Assembly: GCF_024505145.1 (NCBI RefSeq)
Contig: NZ_JANIAA010000013.1
Location: 62,001 to 126,000 of the forward strand
Length of the DNA: 64,000 nt
Direction of reading: 5' to 3'
From: Streptomyces rugosispiralis
GTDB taxonomy: Bacteria > Actinomycetota > Actinomycetes > Streptomycetales > Streptomycetaceae
Position numbers and translations under genes: made by a program. The notes beneath the pieces were generated by a model, which was not told the origin of the DNA, did not search any database, and saw only the letters and a program-made list of their open reading frames with translations. This document shows positions 33,400 to 44,425 of this stretch, piece after piece; positions within the stretch are counted from its first letter, which is position 1, and the number at the start of each line of letters is the position of its first letter.

Positions 33400-34457
33400 T
33401 GGACACCCCGCTGACCCGGCTCGTCGGAGTGCGCCATCCGATCGTCCAGACGGGCATGGGGTGGGTGGCCGGGCCCCGGCTGGTGTCCGCCGTGGCGAAC
33501 GCCGGGGCGCTGGGCATCCTGGCCTCCGCGACCATGTCGCCCGAGCGGCTGCGCTCGGCCGTGCGCGAGGTCGCCGCCCGTACGGACGCGCCCTTCGGCG
33601 TCAATCTGCGCGCCGACGCCGGGGACGCGGCGGAGCGGGTGCGGATCATCGTCGAGGAGGGGGTGCGGGTCGCCTCGTTCGCGCTGGCCCCCAGGCGTGA
33701 GCTGATCGACCGGCTCAAGGACGCGGGCGTGGTGGTCATCCCGTCCGTGGGCGCCCGGCGCCACGCGGAGAAGGTGGCGGGCTGGGGCGCGGACGCGGTG
33801 GTGGTGCAGGGCGCCGAGGGCGGCGGCCACACCGGGCAGGTGGCCACCACCGTGCTGCTCCCCCAGGTCGTGGACGCGGTGGACATCCCGGTCGTGGCCG
33901 CGGGCGGCTTCCACGACGGACGCGGGCTGGCGGCCGCGCTCGCCTACGGGGCGGCGGGGATCGCCATGGGCACCCGCTTCCTGCTCACCTCCGACAGCAC
34001 GGTCCCGGACGCGGTGAAGGCGCGCTATCTGGCGGCGGCGGTCACCGATGTCACCGTCACCACGGCGGTCGACGGACTCCCCCACCGGATGCTCCGCAGC
34101 GAGCTGGTCGACTCCCTCGAGCGCTCCGGGCGCGCCGCCGCGCTCCTGCGCGCCGTCCGCCACGCCGCCGCGTTCCGGCGGCTGGCCGGGCTGAGCTGGC
34201 CCCGGATGGTACGCGACGGACTGGCGATGCGGCACGGCAAGGACCTCACCTGGAGCCAGGTCCTGCTGGCCGCCACCACCCCGATGCTGCTGAAGGCGTC
34301 GATGGTGGACGGCCGCACCGATACGGGCGTGATGGCCTCCGGTCAGGTGGCCGGGGTGATCGAGGATCTGCCCTCCTGCGCGGAGCTGGTGGACCGGATC
34401 ATGGCCGAGGCGGCGGCGACCCTGGACGGGCTGACCAGCGGTCGTACAGTGGGGTGA
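33399..34457 (+). CDS. ipdC: NMO-like flavin enzyme IpdC
   Basis: A 352-residue nitronate-monooxygenase/2-nitropropane-dioxygenase-like TIM-barrel flavoprotein. IpdC is needed to form the ring-D substrate of EchA20 during HIP catabolism. FMN-binding features: IVQTGMGWVAGPRLVSAVANAGALGIL, VVVQGAEGGGHTG (phosphate loop) and VVAAGGFHDGRGLAAALAYGAAG. Last gene of the echA20-ipdABC run; gltD follows 38 bases later on the same strand and could be co-transcribed. Confidence 0.92.
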   Translation: MDTPLTRLVGVRHPIVQTGMGWVAGPRLVSAVANAGALGILASATMSPERLRSAVREVAARTDAPFGVNLRADAGDAAERVRIIVEEGVRVASFALAPRRELIDRLKDAGVVVIPSVGARRHAEKVAGWGADAVVVQGAEGGGHTGQVATTVLLPQVVDAVDIPVVAAGGFHDGRGLAAALAYGAAGIAMGTRFLLTSDSTVPDAVKARYLAAAVTDVTVTTAVDGLPHRMLRSELVDSLERSGRAAALLRAVRHAAAFRRLAGLSWPRMVRDGLAMRHGKDLTWSQVLLAATTPMLLKASMVDGRTDTGVMASGQVAGVIEDLPSCAELVDRIMAEAAATLDGLTSGRTVG

Positions 34458-34495
34458 AAGCGGCCAGACCATGACACGGGTAATGGGAGGTCGTC

Positions 34496-35998
<1,503 letters not shown>

Positions 35999-36076
35999 CG
36001 CGGCGGTGGCCGGGAACGCACGCGGGCGGGGCGGGCCGCCTGCCGCGGGCGTGCGGCGCGGGCATAGTGTGCGTCC

Positions 36077-37075
36077 ATGATCTCGCAATCCCCCCTCCTC
36101 ACCGTGGCCGACGGTGTGCACATCTGGTCCCCGACCCCGAGCGCCGGCTGGGGTCTGGCCAACTGCGGTCTGATCGTCTCGCCCGACGGCCACGCCGCCT
36201 GGATCGACAGCCCCTACGACCGCCGGATGGCCGGGGAGTTCCTGGAACACAGCCGTGCCCTGCTGCCCGGCCGGGGCCGGATCGAGCGGGTGATCGTCAC
36301 CCATGCCAACGGCGACCACCTGTGGGGCGCGGAGGTCGTACCGGACGCGGAGATCGTGGCCACCCGCGAGGCGCTCGGCCACATCGAGTACGAGCCCTCG
36401 CCGCAGCAGCTGCACGGTCTGGTGCACGGCAGCGATCCGGCGACTCCGCTCGGCTGGTACCTCCAGCGGCACTTCGGGCGGTTCGACTGGTCCGCCACCG
36501 AGGTGGTCGAGCCGACGCTCACCTTCGTGGGCGAACTCGACCTGCGGGTGGGCCAGGTGCCGGTGCGGCTGTTCAGCCTGGAGTCCGCGCACACCGCGGG
36601 CGATCTGGTGGCGTATCTGCCGCGGCAGAGGGTCGCGTTCACCGGCGATGTCATCTTCGCCTCCGGTCCGCAGGACCCCGGCGACCACCCGGTGCACTGG
36701 GCGGGCCCGCTGGACAATGTGATCGCCGCGTGCGAGCGGGTGCTCGCGACCGGGGCCGAGGTGATCGTCCCCGGCCATGGCCCGGTCCTCGACCGGGAGG
36801 GGGTGCGCGGCCACATCGGCTATCTGGAGCAGCTTCGGGACCGCACCCGGCAGCTGCACACCGCGGGGGTGCCGGCCCTGGAGGCCGCCCGCACCCTGAT
36901 CGCCGAGAACGCCCATCCGTCGCTGGGCCTGCCCGAGCGGCTGGTGATCACGGTGGGCTCGGAGTACCGGCATCTGAACGGTACGGAGGAGGCGGCGGAC
37001 CTCGTGGCCACCATGGCCGATCTGGCCCAGGTGGCATGGGAGCGGCGCGAGGACGCGCCAACGGCCTCGGCCTGA
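36077..37075 (+). CDS. Metallo-beta-lactamase-fold hydrolase with altered metal motif
   Basis: A 332-residue MBL-fold protein. The zinc motif HxHxDH appears as THANGDHLWG (near residue 75), so the second His is Asn. The other ligands are present: His in SAHTAGDL, Asp in TGDVIF and His in PGHGPVLD. One metal site may therefore be weakened. The C-terminal region (about 235-332) is helical. No signal peptide is visible. Neighbours give no clear function; it follows gltD by 78 bases. Confidence 0.88.
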   Translation: MISQSPLLTVADGVHIWSPTPSAGWGLANCGLIVSPDGHAAWIDSPYDRRMAGEFLEHSRALLPGRGRIERVIVTHANGDHLWGAEVVPDAEIVATREALGHIEYEPSPQQLHGLVHGSDPATPLGWYLQRHFGRFDWSATEVVEPTLTFVGELDLRVGQVPVRLFSLESAHTAGDLVAYLPRQRVAFTGDVIFASGPQDPGDHPVHWAGPLDNVIAACERVLATGAEVIVPGHGPVLDREGVRGHIGYLEQLRDRTRQLHTAGVPALEAARTLIAENAHPSLGLPERLVITVGSEYRHLNGTEEAADLVATMADLAQVAWERREDAPTASA

Positions 37076-37155
37076 CAGGACGCGCCGATGGCCTCGGCCC
37101 GACCACCCCGGTGGGACGCGGGTGACGGGGGCCCGTGGCGACACGACGGCGCCGG

Positions 37156-39813
37156 TCACCGCAGGGCGCGCTCCGCGGCCGGGAGGTCCTGCTCGGTCCA
37201 GATGATCTTGCCCTGGCTGGTGTACCGGGTGCCCCAGCGCTGGACCATCTGGGCGACGAGGAACAGCCCGCGTCCCCCCTCGTCGGTGGTGGCCGCCCGG
37301 CGCAGATGGGGCGCGGTGGTGCTGCCGTCGGCGACCTCGCAGATCAGCGCCCGGTTGCGCAGCAGCCGCAGCCGCACGGGGCCCACCGCGTGCCGGATGG
37401 CATTGCCGAGCAGCTCGCTGACCACCAGCTCGGTGGTGAAGGCGGCCTCCTCCAGGTTCCACTCGGCCAGGGTGCGGGCGACGGCCGCCCGCATCCGGGC
37501 CACCACCTCCGGGTCCGCCGGGAGGTCCCACGAGGCCACCCGGCGCGCGTCCAGCGCGGTGGTGCGGGCGATGAGCAGGCAGACGTCGTCGGTGCGGCGC
37601 GGTGAGAGCAGGGCGGCCATCACGGTGTCGCAGGCCCGCTCCGGGTCGGGGTCGGCATCGGTGAGGGCGTCCCGGAGCCGCTCGAGCCCGGTCTCGATGT
37701 CCTGTTCGCGGTCCTGGACCAGCCCGTCGGTGTAGAGGACGAGCCGGCTGCCCTCGGGCAGCTCCGTCTCGGCCGCCTCGTAGAGCCGTCCGCCGAGCCC
37801 CAGCGGCGGGCCCGCGGGCAGGTCGAGGAAGGTCACCGAGCCGTCGGGGTGGACCAGGGCCGGGGGCGGATGGCCGGCCCGCGCCAGGGTGCAGTGCCGG
37901 GAGACCGGGTCGTAGACCGCGTACAGGCAGGTGGCCCCGGCGGCCCCGGCGCCGCCGCCCGTGGCGGTCTCCTCCCGGTCGAGCTGGTCGACCACGTCGT
38001 CGAGCCGGGCGAGCAGCTCATCGGGGGGCAGGTCCACGACGGAGAAGTTGCGCACGGCGGTGCGCAGCCGGCCCATGGTCGCGGCGGCGTGCAGTCCGTG
38101 GCCGACGACATCGCCGACGACGAGGGCGACCCGGGCCCCGGACAGCGGGATGACGTCGAACCAGTCGCCCCGCACCCCGCCGGGGGCGGGCAGATAGCGC
38201 TGGGCGGCCACGACGGCCTGCTGTTCGGGGCGGCCGCGCGGCAGCAGGCTCTCCTGGAGGGCGAGGGCGGTGGCGTGCTCGCGCGCGTAGCGGCGGGCGT
38301 TGTCGATGGCGACGGCCGCCTGACCGGCCAGTTCCTCGGCGAAGGTGCGGTCCTCCTCGTCGAACGGCGGGGCGTCCCCCGAGCGCCAGAACGCCACCTG
38401 GCCCAGCCGGACGCCGCGCCCGCTGAGCGGCACGGTCAGCAGCGAGTGGATGCCGTACTCCATCACCCACCCCAGCCGCTCGGGGTCCTGGGGCGTCCAG
38501 TCGGGGTGGGACGGCAGCTCGCCGGTGGCGAACACGCGCGCCTGACCGGTGCCCCCGGCCCGCTGGGTCACGGGGAAGGACGAGACCCGCTCGCCGACCC
38601 GGCGCAGCGGGGGGTCCGGCCGGATGCCGCTGAAGGCGGCCCGGCGCAGCGGCGAGTCCCGGTCGCCCGGCTCCTCGCCGCCCAGCACGGCCTCGTGCAG
38701 ATCGACGGTGGCGTAGTCGGCGAAGCGCGGCACGGCGACCCGGGTCAGCTCCTGGGCGGTGCCTTCCATGTCGAGGCTGCTGCCCACGCGGACTCCGGCC
38801 TCGTACAGCAGCCGGAGGCGTGCGTAGGCCCGGTCGGCCTTGTCCGTCAGGGAGCGCAGCTCGGTGGTGTCCCGCAGGGTGGCGACGCTGCCCCAGGGCT
38901 GTCCGACGCGTTCCGCCGGGCGCTGGTTGACCGCCAGCAGCCGGTTCCCGACCTCGTACACCTCGTCGGTGGCCTCGCGGCCGGAGGCGAGCAGCCCGGC
39001 GATCTCCTGGTCCAGGCCGACATCGGTGATCTGCCGTCCGTGCGTGTCGGGCGCGAGACCCAGCAGAAGCAGCGCCTCGTCGTTGGCGAGCAGCAGCCGC
39101 CCCTCGTCGTCGAGGATCAGCACCCCCTCCCGGACCGAGCGCAGCACGGCGTCGTGGTGTTCGTACATCCTGGTGATCTCGGCGGGGCCGAGCCGGTGGG
39201 TCTGCCGCCGCAGCCGCCGGGCCACGAGCGCCGCGCCGCCCCCGCCCAGGAGGAGGGCGAAGGCCGTGGAGCCGTAGATCACCGGCAGTTGACGGCTGAC
39301 CGTGCGGGCCACCGAGGGGATGGACACCCCGACGTTGACGACGCCGATCACCCGGCCCCGGGCGTTGGTGACCGGGACGGCGGCCCGGATCGAGGGGGCC
39401 GGACGGGTGACGCCCGGGGTCTTGTCGGTGAACGCCCGGCCCACCGTGGCCGGGTAGAGGCTGCCGTCGACGCGCTTGCCGATCAGCTTCGGGTTCGGAT
39501 GGCTGCAGCGGACGCCCCGGGGGGTGGTCACCACGATGTAGTCGACACCGGTCCGCCGCCGGACCGTCTCGGCGTAGGGCTGGAGGGTCCTGGCGGGGTC
39601 GCGGGACTCCAGCGCCCGCTGGACACCGGGGGCGACGGCGACCGTCCGTGCGACGGTCAGCGCACGGCCCCGGGCCTGGCTGTCCCGGCTGCCGCGCGCC
39701 TGGAGGGACAGCGTGGCCCCCGCAGCGAGCACCAGGAGCGTCACGATGATCAGCATCAGGGCGAACACCTGCCCGCCGACACTGCGCGAGCCCAGCGCCG
39801 AGCGCACCTTCAC
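37156..39813 (-). CDS. Membrane sensor with PAS, GAF, PP2C phosphatase and anti-sigma kinase domains
   Basis: An 885-residue SpoIIE-type regulator. Order: TM1 (about 17-38), an extracytoplasmic CitA/DcuS-like sensor (about 40-180, VVTTPRGVRCSHPNPKLIG), TM2 (about 182-203), PAS (about 220-320), GAF (about 345-500), PP2C phosphatase (RGDWFDVIPL, VVGDVVGHGL, LYTDGLVQDRE) and a C-terminal HATPase with N-box SELLGNAIRHA and G-box EGGRGLFLV. Such proteins control anti-sigma-factor antagonists. Two-way action (phosphatase and kinase) in one chain is common in Streptomyces. The start is a GTG at 39813. Confidence 0.93.
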   Translation of the reverse strand: MKVRSALGSRSVGGQVFALMLIIVTLLVLAAGATLSLQARGSRDSQARGRALTVARTVAVAPGVQRALESRDPARTLQPYAETVRRRTGVDYIVVTTPRGVRCSHPNPKLIGKRVDGSLYPATVGRAFTDKTPGVTRPAPSIRAAVPVTNARGRVIGVVNVGVSIPSVARTVSRQLPVIYGSTAFALLLGGGGAALVARRLRRQTHRLGPAEITRMYEHHDAVLRSVREGVLILDDEGRLLLANDEALLLLGLAPDTHGRQITDVGLDQEIAGLLASGREATDEVYEVGNRLLAVNQRPAERVGQPWGSVATLRDTTELRSLTDKADRAYARLRLLYEAGVRVGSSLDMEGTAQELTRVAVPRFADYATVDLHEAVLGGEEPGDRDSPLRRAAFSGIRPDPPLRRVGERVSSFPVTQRAGGTGQARVFATGELPSHPDWTPQDPERLGWVMEYGIHSLLTVPLSGRGVRLGQVAFWRSGDAPPFDEEDRTFAEELAGQAAVAIDNARRYAREHATALALQESLLPRGRPEQQAVVAAQRYLPAPGGVRGDWFDVIPLSGARVALVVGDVVGHGLHAAATMGRLRTAVRNFSVVDLPPDELLARLDDVVDQLDREETATGGGAGAAGATCLYAVYDPVSRHCTLARAGHPPPALVHPDGSVTFLDLPAGPPLGLGGRLYEAAETELPEGSRLVLYTDGLVQDREQDIETGLERLRDALTDADPDPERACDTVMAALLSPRRTDDVCLLIARTTALDARRVASWDLPADPEVVARMRAAVARTLAEWNLEEAAFTTELVVSELLGNAIRHAVGPVRLRLLRNRALICEVADGSTTAPHLRRAATTDEGGRGLFLVAQMVQRWGTRYTSQGKIIWTEQDLPAAERALR

Positions 39814-39879
39814 ATGCTCTGTCTAACGCACATCCGCGGGTCGCACACCTGGTGGCGGCCGGGGTGGGAGCATCCGCGG

Positions 39880-41280
39880 TCAGAAATTGATCATGTGTCC
39901 GGCCAGCCCGTGGACGGCCTCCTTCACCGCCTCGCTGAGGGTCGGATGGGCGTGGACGTTGCGGGCCACCTCGTGCACGGTGAGATCCCACTGCTGGGCG
40001 AGGGTGAGTTCGGGCAGCAGCTCGGTGACCTCGGGGCCGATGAGATGGCCGCCCAGCAGCTCGCCGTGGCGGCCGTCACCGATCAGCTTCACGAAGCCGA
40101 CGGGGTCGCCGAGCCCCTGGGCCTTCCCGTTGGCGGTGAACGGGAACTTCGCCACCCGGACGTCGAAGCCGCGCTCGCGCGCCTGGGCCTCGGTCCAGCC
40201 GAAGCTGGCGATCTGCGGCTGGCAGAAGGTGGCGCGCGGGATCATCACATAGTCCAGCTCCATGCTCTCCGCCCCGGCGATGGTCTCCGCCGCGACGATG
40301 CCCATGGACTCGGCGGCGTGCGCCAGCATCAGCTTGGCGGTGACATCGCCGATGGCGAAGATGTGCGGCACATTGGTGCGGCACCGGCCGTCGATGGCGA
40401 TGGCGCCCCGTTCGGTCAGCCGGACGCCGGTGTGCTCCAGTCCGTATCCCTCCACCCGCGGCCGGAACCCGATGGCCTGGAGCACCCGGGCGGCCTGGAG
40501 GGTCTGCCGCTGGCCGCCGGTGGTCACCATGACCTTGACCGCGGGGCCCGCGTCGTTGATCGCCTCCACCCGGGTGGAGGTCAGGATGTTCATGCCGAGC
40601 CTGCGGAAGCGCCGGGTGAGCTCGGCGGAGACCTCCTCGTCCTCCAGGGGCACGATCCGGTCCATGAACTCCACGAGCGTCACCTGCACCCCGTAGCTGT
40701 GCATGATGTACGCGAACTCCACGCCGATGGCGCCCGCGCCCGCGATCAGGACGCTGCCGGGCAGGGTGGGCGAGAGGATCTGCTCCTCGTAGGTCACCAC
40801 CCGCTCGCTGAGGGAGGTGCCGGGCAGCAGATTGGTGATCGAGCCCGCGGCGATGACGCAGTGGTCGAAGGTGAGCGTCTCCGTGCCACCGCCGGAGCGG
40901 GTGACCAGCAGTTCGTGCGGTCCGGTGAAGCCGCCCCGCCCCTCGAACTGGGTGATCTTGTTCTTCTTCATCAGATAGTGGACGCCCTTGACCCGTCCGT
41001 CGGCCACCTTGCGGCTGCGCTCGAACGCGTCGCGGTAGTCCACGGTGACATCGCCGTTCACCCGGATGCCGAAGTCCTTGGCCTCGTGGATGAACAGATG
41101 GGCCAGCTCGGCGTTGCGCAGCAGGGCCTTGGACGGGATGCAGCCCACGTTCAGGCAGACGCCGCCCCAGTAGCGTTCCTCGACCACGGCCGTGGTCAGG
41201 CCCAGCTGGGCGGCGCGGATCGCGGCGACATAGCCACCCGGCCCGGCGCCCAGGACCACCACGTCGAAATGTGCGCTCAT
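39880..41280 (-). CDS. lpdA: Dihydrolipoyl dehydrogenase
   Basis: A 466-residue FAD disulfide reductase (E3) that reoxidises lipoyl groups of 2-oxoacid dehydrogenases or the glycine cleavage system, reducing NAD+. FAD loop VVVLGAGPGGYVAA, redox disulfide WGGVCLNVGCIPSK (near residue 45), NAD loop LIAGAGAIGVEFAYI and catalytic His-Glu HAHPTLSEAVKEA are intact. I chose the ATG at 41280 (MSAHFDVV) preceded by AAGG; an ATG 18 bases earlier lacks a site. No E1/E2 genes are adjacent. Confidence 0.95.
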   Translation of the reverse strand: MSAHFDVVVLGAGPGGYVAAIRAAQLGLTTAVVEERYWGGVCLNVGCIPSKALLRNAELAHLFIHEAKDFGIRVNGDVTVDYRDAFERSRKVADGRVKGVHYLMKKNKITQFEGRGGFTGPHELLVTRSGGGTETLTFDHCVIAAGSITNLLPGTSLSERVVTYEEQILSPTLPGSVLIAGAGAIGVEFAYIMHSYGVQVTLVEFMDRIVPLEDEEVSAELTRRFRRLGMNILTSTRVEAINDAGPAVKVMVTTGGQRQTLQAARVLQAIGFRPRVEGYGLEHTGVRLTERGAIAIDGRCRTNVPHIFAIGDVTAKLMLAHAAESMGIVAAETIAGAESMELDYVMIPRATFCQPQIASFGWTEAQARERGFDVRVAKFPFTANGKAQGLGDPVGFVKLIGDGRHGELLGGHLIGPEVTELLPELTLAQQWDLTVHEVARNVHAHPTLSEAVKEAVHGLAGHMINF

Positions 41281-41310
41281 GCGTCGCACCTTAGACATTA
41301 GAGTCGGGGT

Positions 41311-41700
41311 ATGGCTTCAGACGAGGGGTCCGTACGGGTGGACAGCTGGATCTGGTCCGTGCGGCTGACGAAGACGCGCTCCATGGCGTCCTCGGCCTGC
41401 CGCGCGGGGCACGTCCGGGTCAACGGCGAGCGCGTCAAGCCCGCGCACACGGTGCGAACCGGGGACGAGGTGCGGCTGCGCCATGCGGGGCGCGACCGGA
41501 TCGTGGTGGTCTCGCGCATCGTGCGCAAGCGGGTCGGGGCGCCGGTGGCGGTGGAGTGCTACGTCGACAACAGCCCGCCGCCGCCCCCGCGCGAGCACAC
41601 CGTGCCGATCGGGCTGCGCGACCGCGGGACGGGCCGCCCCACCAAGCGCGACCGGCGCGAGATGGAGCGGCTGCGCGGTACGCCCGGGGGCCTCGGCTGA
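41311..41700 (+). CDS. S4-domain RNA-binding protein (Hsp15/RqcP-like)
   Basis: A 129-residue protein with an N-terminal S4 domain: VRVDSWIWSVRLTKTRSMAS followed by GHVRVNGERVKPAHTVRTGDEV. The C-terminal part is basic and proline-rich (NSPPPPPREHTVPIG, RGTGRPTKRDRREMERLR), as in actinobacterial Hsp15-like proteins that bind 50S-nascent chain complexes. It diverges from lpdA across 30 bases; its stop abuts the stop of the convergent GlpB-like gene. Confidence 0.9.
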   Translation: MASDEGSVRVDSWIWSVRLTKTRSMASSACRAGHVRVNGERVKPAHTVRTGDEVRLRHAGRDRIVVVSRIVRKRVGAPVAVECYVDNSPPPPPREHTVPIGLRDRGTGRPTKRDRREMERLRGTPGGLG

Positions 41701-42954
41701 TCAGCCCGCGGTGATACGCACGGGGCCGCCGTGTGCGTCGGCCCCGGCGATCCAGTCGGCGGGCAGGTGGAACGGCCGGTTGGGCGCCGCCGTATGAGGC
41801 AGGCGCCCGCGGTGCAGCGTCCGGCCGTCCTGGCTGACGGTGAGCACCGGCCGGGTCAGGAACCGCGTGGTGCGCAGGGTGAATCGGCCGCGCGGCGGAC
41901 GGGGCCCGTCCGGGGTGAGCCGGTTGGGTGAGATCCACAGCAGTGGCGCCTCGACCCGCACCGGCAGCGGCCCCGGGGTCCATGGCACACCCGCGAGATG
42001 GCGCAGTACGGGCTCGGCGGCGAACCGGCCGTCGAGGGCGGCGATATCGGCGGTCTCGACCGGGTGCAGCAGATTGCCCACGGCGAAGACCCCGGGTGCG
42101 CCGGTGCGGAACTCGGCGTCCGTGGCCGGGCCCCGGGTGCCGGGGTCGAGGGCGATCCCGGCGCTTCTGGCCAGTTCGTGGTCGGGGATCCAGTCGCCGG
42201 TGAACACGACGGTGTCGCAGCCGATGGCCGCGAACCTGCCGTCCCGGTGCCGCAGCCGTACGCTCTCCAGCCGCGCCCGGCCGGTCAGCTCGGCCACGGT
42301 GGCGTCGGTGACCAGCGGAACGCCGTGGCGCAGCCGGATGCCGAGGTGGCGCGCCGGGTGGGTCTGGTGGCGGGGCTGGTCGGTGACCATGGCGACGACC
42401 CCGGCCCCGGCCCGGCGCAGGGTGGCCACCGCGGAGTAGCTGACCCGTTCCGCGCCGACGATGACGGCGCGGCGGCCGACGCTCTGGTGGTGCACATGGA
42501 CGGCCTGCTGCAACTGTCCGGTGGTGAAGACACCGGCCGGCCGGGTACCGGGCACCAACCGGGCGCCGCGCGGGCGTTCCCGGGCACCGGTGGCCAGGAC
42601 GACGGCCGTGGCGGTGATCCGTTCCAGGCCGGTCGGACCGGTGATGTCCACGGTCCGCGGCCCCGCCCAGCCGGTGGCCGCGACACCGGTGCGCAGCACG
42701 GCCCCGGCCCGGATCGCGGCGGCGATGTGGTGGCGGGCGTAGTCCGGTCCGGTCATCACCCGGCGCAGATCGCGCAGTCCGAATCCGATGTGGTCGCAAT
42801 GGCGGGGGATGCCGCCCGCGCGCTGTTCGCGGTCGAGGACCTCGACCCGGTCCACCCCGGCGGCGGCCAGCCGCGCGGCGACCGCGAGCCCGGCCGGTCC
42901 GGCCCCGATGACCAGCACGTCGACGGTGCGGTGGGTACGGTCGGTGGGGGTCAT
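41701..42954 (-). CDS. GlpB/HcnB-like FAD-dependent oxidoreductase
   Basis: A 417-residue pyridine-nucleotide-disulfide-type flavoprotein without the redox disulfide. FAD loop LVIGAGPAGLAVAARL and a VVLATGARERPRGARLVPG segment typical of HcnB/OoxA/SoxA-like subunits are clear; VGRRAVIVGAERVSYSAV is in the NAD-domain position. It overlaps the GlpA-like gene by 4 bases, so the two probably form one complex, with this subunit as electron acceptor or anchor. Confidence 0.88.
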   Translation of the reverse strand: MTPTDRTHRTVDVLVIGAGPAGLAVAARLAAAGVDRVEVLDREQRAGGIPRHCDHIGFGLRDLRRVMTGPDYARHHIAAAIRAGAVLRTGVAATGWAGPRTVDITGPTGLERITATAVVLATGARERPRGARLVPGTRPAGVFTTGQLQQAVHVHHQSVGRRAVIVGAERVSYSAVATLRRAGAGVVAMVTDQPRHQTHPARHLGIRLRHGVPLVTDATVAELTGRARLESVRLRHRDGRFAAIGCDTVVFTGDWIPDHELARSAGIALDPGTRGPATDAEFRTGAPGVFAVGNLLHPVETADIAALDGRFAAEPVLRHLAGVPWTPGPLPVRVEAPLLWISPNRLTPDGPRPPRGRFTLRTTRFLTRPVLTVSQDGRTLHRGRLPHTAAPNRPFHLPADWIAGADAHGGPVRITAG

Positions 42955-44378
42955 CGCCGGGCCTCCGTCCGGTCCTGGGCCGCGGTGGCCGCCTCGAACT
43001 GGGCGCGTACCGCGGCGCCGCAGAAGAATCCCTGGCAGCGCCCGGCCAGGGCCCGGGTGCGGCGCCGGAGCCCGTCGAGCGAGCCCGGTGGCACGGTGGC
43101 GGTCAGCGCGTCGCGGATCTCGCCCCGGGTGACGCGTTCGCAGTGGCAGACCACGGTGCCGTACGCGGGGTCCGCGGCGATGAGGTCGGCGCGCTGGTAG
43201 GGGCGCGGGAACGCCTCGCCGATGGTGGGCATCCGCACGGGCTCGATCTCCCGCTCGGGCCCGGGGTCAAGACCGCAGTCGACGAGGAGCTCCGCCACAT
43301 GCGCGGCGATCGCCATCGAGGCGGTGAGCCCGGTGGAGCGGATGCCGCCCACGGCGACATACCGCCGCCCGGGGTCGGCGTGGATCTGGTAGTCGCCGTG
43401 CTCGGTGGCGGCACGCAGCCCGGCGTAGACCGCGGTGACCTCCTCCTCCAGCAGCTCCGGCAGGATCCGCGCGCCCTTCTCGCGGAGCGAGGCCAGTCCC
43501 TCGGCCGACGATCCGGTGGCGGTCTTGTCGTCGAGCTCCTCGGCGGTGGGGCCGAGCATCACATTGCCGTACACGGTCGGCGCCACCAGTACGCCCTTGC
43601 CGAGCGCGGTGGGCACCGGCAGCAGGATGTGGTCGACCAGGCCGCGGGCGAACTTGTCGAAGACGATGAGCTGGCCGCGGCGCGGGGTCACGGTGAACTC
43701 CTCGTGGCCGAGCCGCCGGTTGATCTCGTCCGAGTACAGCCCCGCGGCGTTCACCAGGTGACGGGTGCGCAGCACCCCGCGCGGGGTGGCGATCTCGTGG
43801 TGGTCCGCGCCGGTGGTGATGGCCCCGGCCGGGCAGTTCAGATGCAGGGCGACGCCCGCGCGGACCGCCTGGGTGGCGTAGGCGAGCGTCGTCGTCCAGG
43901 GGCAGATGATGCTCTCGCCGGGGACCTCGAGCGCGCCGAGGGCACCGGGGCCCAGATGCGGTTCGCGGGCGTAGACCGCGTCCGCGTCGAGGATGGCCGT
44001 CTCGTCGTAGCCGTTGCGGACGGCCTTCTCGGCGAGGGCCGGCAGCGCGGCGAGCTGCTCCCCGTCCCAGGCGACGAGCAGCGCGCCGAGCGGTTCGAGC
44101 GGGATGCCGGTCTCGGCGGCGTAGGCGGTCAGCCGCTGGTAGCCCTCGCGCACCAGGCGGGCCTCCAGGGTGCCCGGGGTGGCGTCGAAGCCGGTGTGCA
44201 GGATCGCGGTGTTGGCCTTGGACGTGCCGTTGCCGACGTCGTTCGACGCCTCGACCAGGGCGATCCGCAAGCGGTACCGGGCCAGTTCGCGGGCGATGGC
44301 GGCGCCGACCACCCCGGCGCCGACGATGGCCACGTCGTAGACCTCGTCGGGGAGGTCACCCGTGGTCGTAACGGTCAT
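42951..44378 (-). CDS. GlpA-like FAD dehydrogenase with C-terminal BFD [2Fe-2S] domain
   Basis: A 475-residue DAO-type flavoprotein, probably glycerol-3-phosphate dehydrogenase. VAIVGAGVVGAAIARELARY binds FAD; the C-terminal about 60 residues form a BFD-like iron-sulfur domain with CHCERVTRGE and CQGFFC. GlpA of anaerobic glycerol catabolism has this arrangement. AAGGGA precedes the ATG. It lies 47 bases after the FGGY kinase gene, with a start-stop overlap to the GlpB-like gene. Confidence 0.9.
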   Translation of the reverse strand: MTVTTTGDLPDEVYDVAIVGAGVVGAAIARELARYRLRIALVEASNDVGNGTSKANTAILHTGFDATPGTLEARLVREGYQRLTAYAAETGIPLEPLGALLVAWDGEQLAALPALAEKAVRNGYDETAILDADAVYAREPHLGPGALGALEVPGESIICPWTTTLAYATQAVRAGVALHLNCPAGAITTGADHHEIATPRGVLRTRHLVNAAGLYSDEINRRLGHEEFTVTPRRGQLIVFDKFARGLVDHILLPVPTALGKGVLVAPTVYGNVMLGPTAEELDDKTATGSSAEGLASLREKGARILPELLEEEVTAVYAGLRAATEHGDYQIHADPGRRYVAVGGIRSTGLTASMAIAAHVAELLVDCGLDPGPEREIEPVRMPTIGEAFPRPYQRADLIAADPAYGTVVCHCERVTRGEIRDALTATVPPGSLDGLRRRTRALAGRCQGFFCGAAVRAQFEAATAAQDRTEARR

Positions 44379-44425
44379 GCTGGTCCCTTGCTCGGTGGTG
44401 GACACGGCTCCTGGTGCGCGGGGGC

